A stretch of DNA of 39,522 bases from Nemertoderma westbladi (taxonomy: Eukaryota; Xenacoelomorpha; Nemertodermatida; Nemertodermatidae): NCBI GenBank assembly GCA_032718475.1, contig JAUCBJ010000461.1, forward strand, positions 1-39,522, written 5' to 3'. Shown piece by piece: positions 30,495 to 39,522 of this stretch (positions are counted from its first letter, which is position 1; each line of letters begins with the position of its first letter). The notes beneath the pieces are model-generated. The model searched no databases, had not been told where the DNA came from, and saw only the letters and a list, made by a program, of their open reading frames with translations. A program made the position numbers and the translations under genes.

Positions 30495-32248
30495 ATCCAG
30501 TGATGATAGTTTTTTTATCATTTATTTTTCATTAATTAGTATTTAATTGTTTTTTTTAGTAGGTAAATGCAGTTCTAGAATTAGTTTAAAGAGCTATAGT
30601 TTGTTATTGTTCTATTAGTCGAAGAAGTATCTCGTACATAGTTGTTCCGCTATATTCCCCATACATAGATTCCAACTAATTGTATTCCTCCCCTACGCTA
30701 CGCTAAAAGGTGGCGTTAGTGTATATTCGTAACTCTATAGATCTAAATTCATAGTCTTTTGTAACATAAAATTATATCCCATTCCCTTTTTTAACAACTC
30801 TATAGATCTAAATTCATAGTCTTTTGTAACATAAAATTATATCCCATTCCCTTTTTTAACAACTCGCTATATATACAATCATTACCTAACTATGTATAAA
30901 CACTAACCACTAGCCCCACCCACCACCCTATAACGTATTTAAAGGCTTTGCGGATTTCATCGCTTAATATTTTGGTGGTTCACCCAGCCATTGCATGGCT
31001 GGGTGAACAAATGATTTAAATTTCAAAGATAAACTTTAAAGTATGTCTGAAAATGTCCCCATAGACTTTGCTTATAATGTACGAATTACAATTTAATATA
31101 AAAATACTCTTATTCCATGCTTTAGGCCAAAGATCACAAAGATCATGATCAAAGATCATAAAAATGACCCTTTTGGATAAATTGACTAAAATTGTGTTTA
31201 TCGTCCACTAGCGAACCCGTATCGACCAAAAAGTTTCGAATTTTAAATCAATATCGCTCATTTTGCTTTTTCGGTATATTTTCGCCTACTTCCCAAAGGT
31301 GGTGATTCGCCTCCGATATTCGACTAGGTGGTCGGGACCCCAATTTTACGGAAATCCATTTATCTCGGCTTCCGCTGGGTCTTTTCGAAAATTTAAAAAA
31401 TTGGCGAGCTCCTCTCGTTGTTTCCCATCGATTGGCACCGTTAATTTTGAGATTCGATTAATTAATTCGCTCTTAATTAGCGCTAATTGCTAATTACTGC
31501 ATTTTTTAACGACTCGTTAATTTTCCTCTATATCTCGAGAACTTCTTAATTTACGATTCCGGGACCGCTTCCGTTGGATAGAGCTCGAGCTTGCCGACCA
31601 TATCTCTTGTACATGTTTTAACTTAAAACCGTTCCTTCCCGTAGTAATAGGCGAAAATAATATCGTCCAATCGGAAAGCTTCGTTGGCCCCGTAGACCCC
31701 CTAGAATTAATTTTTTTCAAATTTTTATCGGGTCCGTCTAGCATAATTCGGGGGTGAGGAACATTTTCTACTTTCAAACTTTTCCCAAATTCCCACTCCT
31801 TCCGGTCGTATTTCGCCAAAGATCGTAAAGATCGTGTTCGATCAGCTACCGATCGGCCCCTATAGGTCGAGTCGTTCCAAAAAAAGAATGAGCTGGACTA
31901 ACATCTATACCCTCTACGCGATCCCGTTGGCCGCTAGTCTCCATCTATTGCCAGTTTGGCTGTAGCGTTTGGCGGGAAATTCAAATTTCTAAAACGTTCC
32001 ATTGGGCCCAACTCGAAAACCGTCGGTCGGATTCGCTCGAAATCAAAATTTAGAAAGTTAATAGGGGGTCTATCCTCCTACTGGGATGGTCGGCTTCCCC
32101 CCTAAGCGCCCCCTTATACCCTAACTCGCCCAAGTATACCCCCTTTCTATCACATTCCCGGATTTTAGTATTGGGTGAGGAATTGGTAGTGGTTAGTAAG
32201 GGCTAAAGCCCTTTTTCGCCTTGCGGCGATTAAAAAACATCCTCTATC
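30495..32248. repeat. Tandem unit 2 (leader type B)
   Basis: The leader contains TTTTTCATTAATTAGTATTT. A segment of about 62 bp starting AACTCTATAGATCTAAATTC is duplicated in tandem at about 30,731-30,860. The second GC hairpin has a compensatory change, TCGCC against GGCGA. Hairpin at 30978-31008. Confidence 0.9.
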
Positions 32249-34001
32249 ATCCAGTGATGATAGTTTTTTTATCATTTATTTTTCATTAATTAGTATTATT
32301 AATTTGTATTATTATTATTATTATTATTATTATTTATATTTAATTGTTTTTTTAGTAGGTAAATGTAGTTCTAGAATTAGTTTAAAGAGCTATAGTTATT
32401 GTTCTATTAGTCGAAGAAGTATCTCGTACATAGTTGTTCCGCTATATTCCCCATACATAGATTCCAACTAATTGTATTCCTCCCCTACGCTACGCTAAAA
32501 GGTGGCGATAGTGTATATTCGTAACTCGATAGATCTAAATTCATAGTCTTTTGTAACATAAAGTTATATCCATTCCCTTTTTTAACAACTCGCTATATAT
32601 ACAATCATATACATATACAATCATATACAATCATTAACTAACTATGTATAAACACTAACCACTAGCCCCACCCACCACCCTATAATGTATTTAAAGGCTT
32701 TGCGGATTTCATCTCTTAATATTTTGGTGGTTCACCCAGCCATTGCATGGCTGGGTGAACAAATGATTTAAATTTCAAAGATAAATTTTAAAGTATGTCT
32801 GACAATGTCCCCATAGACTTTGCTTATAATGTACGAATTACAATTTAATATAAAAATACTCTTATTCCATGCTTTAGGCCAAAGATCATAAAGATCATGA
32901 TCAAAGATCATAAAAATGACCCTTTTGGATAAATTGACTAAAATAGTGTATATCGTCTACTAGCGAACCCATATCGACCAAAAAGTTTCGAATTTTAAAT
33001 CAATATCGCTCGTTTTGCTTTTTCGGTATATTTTCGCCTATTTCCCAAAGGTGGTGATTCGCCTCCGATATTCGACTTGGTGGTCGGGACCCCGATTTTA
33101 CGAAAATCCATTTATCTCGGCTTCCGCTGGGTCTTTTCGAAAATTTAAAAAATTGGCGAGCTCCTCTCGTTGTTTCCCATCGATTGGCACCGTTAATTTC
33201 GAGATTCGATTAATTAATTCGCTCTTAATTAGCGCTAATTGCTAATTACTGCATTTTTTAACGACTCGTTAATTTTCCTCTATATCTCTAGAACTTGTTA
33301 ATTTACGATCCCGGGACCGCTTCCGTTGGATAGAGCTCGAGCTTCCCGACCATATCTCTTGTACATGTTTTAACTTAAAACCGTTCCTTCCCGTAGTAAT
33401 AGGCGAAAATAATATCGTCCAATCGGAAAGCTTCGTTGGCCCCGTAGACCCCCTAGAATTAATTTTTTTCAAATTTTTATCGGGTCCGTCTAGCATAATT
33501 CGGGGGTGAGGAACATTTTCTACTTTCAAACTTTTCCCAAATTCCCACTCCTTCCGGTCGTATTTCGCCAAAGATCGTAAAGATCGTGTTCGATCAGCTA
33601 CCGATCGGCCCCTATAGGTCGAGTCGTTCCAAAAAAAGAATGAGCTGGACTAACATCTATACCCCCTACGCGATCCCGTTGGCCGCTAGTCTCCATCTAT
33701 TGCCAGTTTGGCTGTAGCGTTTGGCGGGAAATTCAAATTTCTAAAACGTTCCATTGGGCCCAACTCGAAAACCGTCGGTCGGATTCGCTCGAAATCAAAA
33801 TTTAGAAAGTTAATAGGGGGTCTATCCACCTACTGGGATGGTCGGCTTCCCCCCTAAGCGCCCCCTTATACCCTAACTCGCCCAAGTATACCCCCTTCGG
33901 TACAATATTCCCGGATTTTAGCATTGGGTGAGGAGGTGGTAGCGGTTAGTGAGGGCTAAAGCCCTTTTCCGCCTTACGGCGGTTAAAAAACATCCTCTGT
34001 C
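32249..34001. repeat. Tandem unit 3 (leader type B)
   Basis: Type B leader with an added TTA microsatellite at about 32,307-32,333 and a short ATACAATCAT expansion at about 32,600-32,630. Hairpin at 32730-32760. Confidence 0.9.
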
Positions 34002-35744
34002 ATCCAGTGATATCGTTTTTTTATCATTTATTCTTGATCAGTATAGCTTGTGTATATTTTAGTAGACCTTGTTATTATTATTATTATTATTATTATAAAT
34101 TTAATTATATTTATTTGTTTTTTAGTAGGTAAACGGAGTTCTAGAATTAGTTTAAAGAGCTATAGTACTGTAATTGTTCTAATGTAGAAGTCGAAGAAGT
34201 ATCTCGTACATAGTTATTCCGCTATAACCAGTTGTATTCTCCCCTACACTAAAAGGTGGCGATAGTGTGTATTTGTAAATCGGAATATCGAAATTTACTG
34301 TCTTATGTAACATAAAGTTATATTCATTCCCTGTTTTAACAACTCGCTATATATACAATCATTACCTAACTATGTATAAACACTAGCACCACTAGCCCCA
34401 CCCACCACCCTATAATGTATTTAAAGGCTTTGCGGATTTCATCTGCTTAATATTTTGGTGGTTCACCCAGCCATTGCATGGCTGGGTGAACAAATGATTT
34501 AAATTTCAAAGATAAATTTTAAAGTATGTCTGGAAATGTCCCCATAGACTTTGCTTATAATGTACGAATTACAATTTAATATAAAAATACTCATTATTCC
34601 ATGCTTTAGGCCAAAGATCATAAAGATCATGATCAAAGATAATAAAAATGACCCTTTTGGATAAATTGACTAAAATAGTGTATATCATCCACTAGCGAGC
34701 CCGTGTCGACCAAAAAGTTTCGAATTTTAAATCAATATCGCTCGTTTTGCTTTTTCGGTATATTTTCGCCTATTTCCCAAAGGTGGCGATTCGCCTCCGA
34801 TATTCGACTTGGTGGTCGGGACCCCGATTTTACGAAAATCCATTTATCTCGGCTTCCGCTGGGTCTTTTCGAAAATTTAAAAAATTGGCGAGCTCCTCTC
34901 GTTGTTTCCCATCGATTGGCACCGTTAATTTCGAGATTCGATTAATTAATTCGCTCTTAATTAGCGCTAATTGCTAATTACTGCATTTTTTAACGACTCG
35001 TTAATTTTCCTCTATATCTCGAGAACTTCTTAATTTACGATCCCGGGACCGCTTCCGTTGGATAGAGCTCGAGCTTCCCGACCATATCTCTTGTACATGT
35101 TTTAACTTAAAACCGTTCCTTCCCGTAGTAATAGGCGAAAATAATATCGTCCAATCGGAAAGCTTCGTTGGCCCCGTAGACCCCCTAGAATTAATTTTTT
35201 TCAAATTTTTATCGGGTCCGTCTAGCATAATTCGGGGGTGAGGAACATTTTCTACTTTCAAACTTTTCCCAAATTCCCACTCCTTCCGGTCGTATTTCGC
35301 CAAAGATCGTAAAGATCGTGTTCGATCAGCTACCGATCGGCCCCTATAGGTCGAGTCGTTCCAAAAAAAGAATGAGCTGGACTAACATCTATACCCCCTA
35401 CGCGATCCCGTTGGCCGCTAGTCTCCATCTATAGCCAGTTTGGCTGTAGCTCGGCTGTAGCTTTTGGCGGGAAATTCAAATTTCTAAAACGTTCCATTGG
35501 GCCCAACTCGAAAACCGTCGGTCGGATTCGCTCGAAATCAAAATTTAGAAAGTTAATAGGGGGTCTATCCACCTACTGGGATAGTCGGCTTCCCCCCTAA
35601 GCGCTCCCTTATACCCTAACTCGCCCAAGTATACCCTTTTCCGTATATAGTTCCCCGTTTATTGAATTGGGTGAGGCGGTGGTAGTGGTTAGTGAGGGCT
35701 AAAGCCCTTTTCCGCCTTGCGGCGGTTAAAAAACATCCTCTATC
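34002..35744. repeat. Tandem unit 4 (leader type A)
   Basis: Type A leader with a long TTA tract at about 34,072-34,095. A GTAGCTCGGCTGTAGCTTTT insertion at about 35,446, shared with units 5 and 6, is absent from units 1-3. Hairpin at 34461-34491. Confidence 0.9.
34072..34095. repeat. (TTA)n microsatellite of type A leader
   Basis: A variable-length TTA tract lies in the leader of units 1, 4, 5 and 6 (starts near 28848, 34072, 35816 and 37555) and, at another position, in unit 3. Confidence 0.85.
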
Positions 35745-37482
35745 ATCCAGTGATATCGTTTTTTTATCATTTATTCTTGATCAGTATAGCTTGTGTATAT
35801 TTTAGTAGACCTTGTTATTATTATTATTATTATTATAAATTTAATTATATTTATTTGTTTTTTAGTAGGTAAACGGAGTTCTAGAATTCGTTTAAAGAGC
35901 TATAGTACTGTAATTGTTCTAATGTAGAAGTCGAAGAAGTATCTCGTACATAGTTATTCCGCTATAACCAGTTGTATTCTCCCCTACCCTAAAAGGTGGC
36001 GATAGTGTGTATTTGTAAATTGGAATATCGAAATTTACTGTCTTATGTAACATAAAGTTATATTCATTCCCTGTTTTAACAACTCGCTATATATACAATC
36101 ATTACCTAACTATGTATAAACACTAACCACTAGCCCCACCCACCACCCTATAATATATTTAAAGGCTTTGCGGATATCATCGCTTAATATTTTGGTGGTT
36201 CACCCAGCCATTGCATGGCTGGGTGAACAAATGATTTAAATTTCAAAGATAAATCTTAAAGTATGTCTGAAAATGTCCCCATAGACTTTGCTTATAATGT
36301 ACGAATTACAATTTAATATAAAAATACTCTTATTCCATGCTTTAGGCCAAAGATCATAAAGATCATGATCAAAGATCATAAAAATGACCCTTTTGGATAA
36401 ATTGACTAAAATGGTTTATATCGTCCACTAGCGAACCCGTATCGACCAAAAAGTTTCGAATTTTAAATCAAAGTCGCTCATTTTGCTTTTTCGGTATATT
36501 TTCACCTACTTCCCAAAGGTGGCGATTCGCCTCCGATATTCGACTTGGTGGTCGGGACCCCGATTTTACGAAAATCCATTTATCTCGGCTTCCGCTGGGT
36601 CTTTTCGAAAATTTAAAAAGTTGGCGAGCTCCTCTCGTTGTTTGCCATCGATTGGCACCGTTAATTTCGAGATTCGATTAATTAATTCGCTCTTAATTAG
36701 CGCTAATTGCTAATTACTGCATTTTTTAACGACTCGTTAATTTTCCTCTATATCTCGAGAACTTCGTAATTTACGATCCCGGGACCGCTTCCGTTGGATA
36801 GAGCTCGAGCTTCCCGACCATATCTCTTGTACATGTTTTAACTTAAAACCGCTCCTTCCTGTAGTAATAGGCGAAAATAATATCGTCCAATCGGAAAGCT
36901 TCGTTGGCCCCGTAGACCCCCTAGAATTAATTTTTTTCAAATTTTTATCGGGTCCGTCTAGCATAATTCGGGGGTAAGGAACATTTTCTACTTTCAAACT
37001 TTTCACAAATTCCCACTCCTTCAGGTCGTATTTCGCCAAAGATCGTAAAGATCGTGTTCGATCAGCTACCGATCGGCCCCTATAGGTCGAGTCGTTCCAA
37101 AAAAAGAATGAGCTGGACTAACATCTATACCCCCTACGCGTTCCCGTTGGCCGCTAGTCTCCATCTATAGCCAGTTTGGCTGTAGCTCGGCCGTAGCTTT
37201 TGGCGGGAAATTCAAATTTCTAAAACGTTCCATTGGGCCCAACTCGAAAACCGTCGGTCGGATTCGCTCGAAATCAAAATTTAGAAAGTTAATAGGGGGT
37301 CTATCCACCTACTGGGATGGTCGGCTTCCCCCCTAAGCGCCCCCTTATACCCTAACTCGCCCAAGTATACCCCTTTCGGTACAATAGTCCCCGATTTTTA
37401 GCACTGGGTGAGGAGGTGGTAGTGGTTAGTGAGGGCTAAAGCCCTTTTCCGCCTTACGGCGGTTAAAAAAACATCCTCTATC
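35745..37482. repeat. Tandem unit 5 (leader type A)
   Basis: Almost identical to unit 6, with only scattered differences seen, so the two arose by a recent duplication. Hairpin at 36198-36228. Confidence 0.9.
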
Positions 37483-39221
37483 ATCCAGTGATGATAGTTT
37501 TTTTATCATTTATTCTTGATCAGTATAGCTTGTGTATATTTTAGTAGACCTTGTTATTATTATTATTATTATTATAAATTTAATTATATTTATTTGTTTT
37601 TTAGTAGGTAAACGGAGTTCTAGAATTCGTTTAAAGAGCTATAGTACTGTAATTGTTCTAATGTAGAAGTCGAAGAAGTATCTCGTACATAGTTATTCCG
37701 CTATAACCAGTTGTATTCTCCCCTACCCTAAAAGGTGGCGATAGTGTGTATTTGTAAATTGGAATATCGAAATTTACTGTCTTATGTAACATAAAGTTAT
37801 ATTCACTCCCTGTTTTAACAACTCGCTATATATACAATCATTACCTAACTATGTATAAACACTAACCACTAGCCCCACCCACCACCCTATAATATATTTA
37901 AAGGCTTTGCGGATATCATCGCTTAATATTTTGGTGGTTCACCCAGCCATTGCATGGCTGGGTGAACAAATGATTTAAATTTCAAAGATAAATCTTAAAG
38001 TATGTCTGAAAATGTCCCCATAGACTTTGCTTATAATGTACGAATTACAATTTAATATAAAAATACTCTTATTCCATGCTTTAGGCCAAAGATCATAAAG
38101 ATCATGATCAAAGATCATAAAAATGACCCTTTTGGATAAATTGACTAAAATGGTTTATATCGTCCACTAGCGAACCCGTATCGACCAAAAAGTTTCGAAT
38201 TTTAAATCAAAGTCGCTCATTTTGCTTTTTCGGTATATTTTCACCTACTTCCCAAAGGTGGCGATTCGCCTCCGATATTCGACTTGGTGGTCGGGACCCC
38301 GATTTTACGAAAATCCATTTATCTCGGCTTCCGCTGGGTCTTTTCGAAAATTTAAAAAGTTGGCGAGCTCCTCTCGTTGTTTGCCATCGATTGGCACCGT
38401 TAATTTCGAGATTCGATTAATTAATTCGCTCTTAATTAGCGCTAATTGCTAATTACTGCATTTTTTAACGACTCGTTAATTTTCCTCTATATCTCGAGAA
38501 CTTCGTAATTTACGATCCCGGGACCGCTTCCGTTGGATAGAGCTCGAGCTTCCCGACCATATCTCTTGTACATGTTTTAACTTAAAACCGCTCCTTCCTG
38601 TAGTAATAGGCGAAAATAATATCGTCCAATCGGAAAGCTTCGTTGGCCCCGTAGACCCCCTAGAATTAATTTTTTTCAAATTTTTATCGGGTCCGTCTAG
38701 CATAATTCGGGGGTAAGGAACATTTTCTACTTTCAAACTTTTCACAAATTCCCACTCCTTCAGGTCGTATTTCGCCAAAGATCGTAAAGATCGTGTTCGA
38801 TCAGCTACCGATCGGCCCCTATAGGTCGAGTCGTTCCAAAAAAAGAATGAGCTGGACTAACATCTATACCCCCTACGCGTTCCCGTTGGCCGCTAGTCTC
38901 CATCTATAGCCAGTTTGGCTGTAGCTCGGCCGTAGCTTTTGGCGGGAAATTCAAATTTCTAAAACGTTCCATTGGGCCCAACTCGAAAACCGTCGGTCGG
39001 ATTCGCTCGAAATCAAAATTTAGAAAGTTAATAGGGGGTCTATCCACCTACTGGGATGGTCGGCTTCCCCCCTAAGCGCCCCCTTATACCCTAACTCGCC
39101 CAAGTATACCCCTTTCGGTACAATAGTCCCCGATTTTTAGCACTGGGTGAGGAGGTGGTAGTGGTTAGTGAGGGCTAAAGCCCTTTTCCGCCTTACGGCG
39201 GTTAAAAAAACATCCTCTATC
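37483..39221. repeat. Tandem unit 6 (leader type A)
   Basis: Near-identical twin of unit 5, for example TTCACTCCCTG here against TTCATTCCCTG. Hairpin at 37937-37967. Confidence 0.9.
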
Positions 39222-39522
39222 ATCCAGTGATGATAGTTTTTTTATCATTTATTTTTCATTAATTAGTATTTAATTGTTTTTTTTAGTAGGTAAATGCAGT
39301 TCTAGAATTAGTTTAAAGAGCTATAGTTATTGTTCTATTAGTCGAAGAAGTATCTCGTACATAGTTGTTCCGCTATATTCCCCATACATAGATACCAACT
39401 AATTGTATTCCTCCCCTACGCTACGCTAAAAGGTGGCGTTAGTGTATATTCGTAACTCTATAGATCTAAATTCATAGTCTTTTGTAACATAAAATTATAT
39501 CCCATTCCCTTTTTTAACAACT
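39222..39522. repeat. Tandem unit 7, partial (leader type B)
   Basis: Only the type B leader is present before the window ends, so the array continues to the right. Confidence 0.9.

Larger units (their letters stand above)
28775..39522. repeat. Tandem array of about 1.74-kb units, six full plus one partial, running off the right edge
   Basis: The boundary word ATCCAGTGAT recurs at 28775, 30495, 32249, 34002, 35745, 37483 and 39222, giving units of 1720, 1754, 1753, 1743, 1738 and 1739 bp. Each complete unit has the same order: a variable AT-rich leader (usually with a TTA microsatellite), a 31-bp hairpin, a GATC-rich block, a long conserved segment, a second GATC-rich block, and two adjacent GC-rich hairpins before the next boundary. 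Units are all in the same orientation. Short open frames on both strands are discussed under rejected items. I do not recognise the unit as rDNA, 5S, histone, snRNA or spliced-leader repeats. Confidence 0.95.

Noticed and set aside
28775-39522. A 100-residue minus frame and a 76-residue plus frame repeated in every 1.74-kb unit
   Set aside because: The plus frame begins at TTG rather than ATG. Most differences seen between units in the minus frame change the amino acid (for example R/L, H/Y, N/S and G/V), and unit 1 has an early stop. The conservation is at DNA level, as expected for a young tandem repeat.
28775-39522. Ribosomal DNA, 5S, snRNA, histone or spliced-leader gene cluster
   Set aside because: No conserved rRNA, histone or snRNA sequence could be recognised in the unit, and no clear donor plus Sm-site pair supports a spliced-leader gene.
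28775-39522. Tandem Helitron/Helentron units (hairpin near the end plus microsatellite)
   Set aside because: Suggestive layout, but no CTRR terminus, no TC start and no Rep/helicase remnant could be identified. It stays a possibility for a proper search.

Overview
This window looks like nuclear DNA from an invertebrate animal, probably marine. The phylum cannot be fixed from sequence alone. The evidence is a single split gene with a strong start context and a GT splice donor, a tRNA-derived SINE head, a degenerate LINE, Tc1/mariner- and hAT-type DNA elements with TA or 8-bp target duplications, and long AT-rich non-coding stretches. The palindromic octamers TACCGGTA and TAGGCCTA recur throughout. 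There are no bacterial-style operons, ribosome binding sites or CRISPR arrays. Gene density is very low: the only credible host coding sequence is the first coding exon (1419-1576, minus strand) of a neurocalcin/hippocalcin-type neuronal calcium sensor, whose other exons must lie to the left of the window.

From 2 to 9.8 kb the DNA is intergenic and holds small repeats: a tRNA-like SINE head, a 583-bp inverted-repeat element flanked by a 10-bp direct repeat, a cluster of GATGCAAGATGCA foldbacks, and a 57-bp near-perfect hairpin. From 9.8 to 17.6 kb lies a nested transposon graveyard. A 1,878-bp DD41D-type Tc1/mariner-superfamily element with 145-bp inverted repeats and a broken transposase sits in one arm of an older foldback. 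A dead LINE (minus strand) is split by a 573-bp hAT-like MITE with a perfect 8-bp duplication. A longer relative of that MITE (825 bp) and a short 3' piece of the same LINE family lie upstream, and a 1,287-bp TA-flanked element rich in TTGCCA/TGGCAA pairs lies between.

From 18 to 26 kb there is a 1,078-bp non-autonomous hAT element with a perfect GGTACCGG duplication, and a 3.6-kb foldback element whose inverted arms carry arrays of a 31-bp minisatellite (about 8 units on the left, about 46 on the right). The right array shows a 9-unit (279-bp) higher-order duplication. A further TA-flanked MITE is inserted at the inner edge of the left arm.

From 28,775 to the right edge the window is a head-to-tail array of about 1.74-kb units (six complete, a seventh cut by the window end). 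Every complete unit keeps a 31-bp hairpin, a pair of adjacent GC-rich hairpins (one showing a compensatory base-pair change), two GATC-rich blocks and usually a TTA microsatellite. Two alternative versions of the first roughly 330 bp of the unit alternate along the array (A-B-B-A-A-A-B), which suggests mosaic evolution by conversion or unequal exchange. The open frames in this array and in the 31-bp array appear to be by-products of repetition rather than genes. The 31-bp-armed foldback element and the hairpin-bearing 1.74-kb satellite are the two most unusual structures here.
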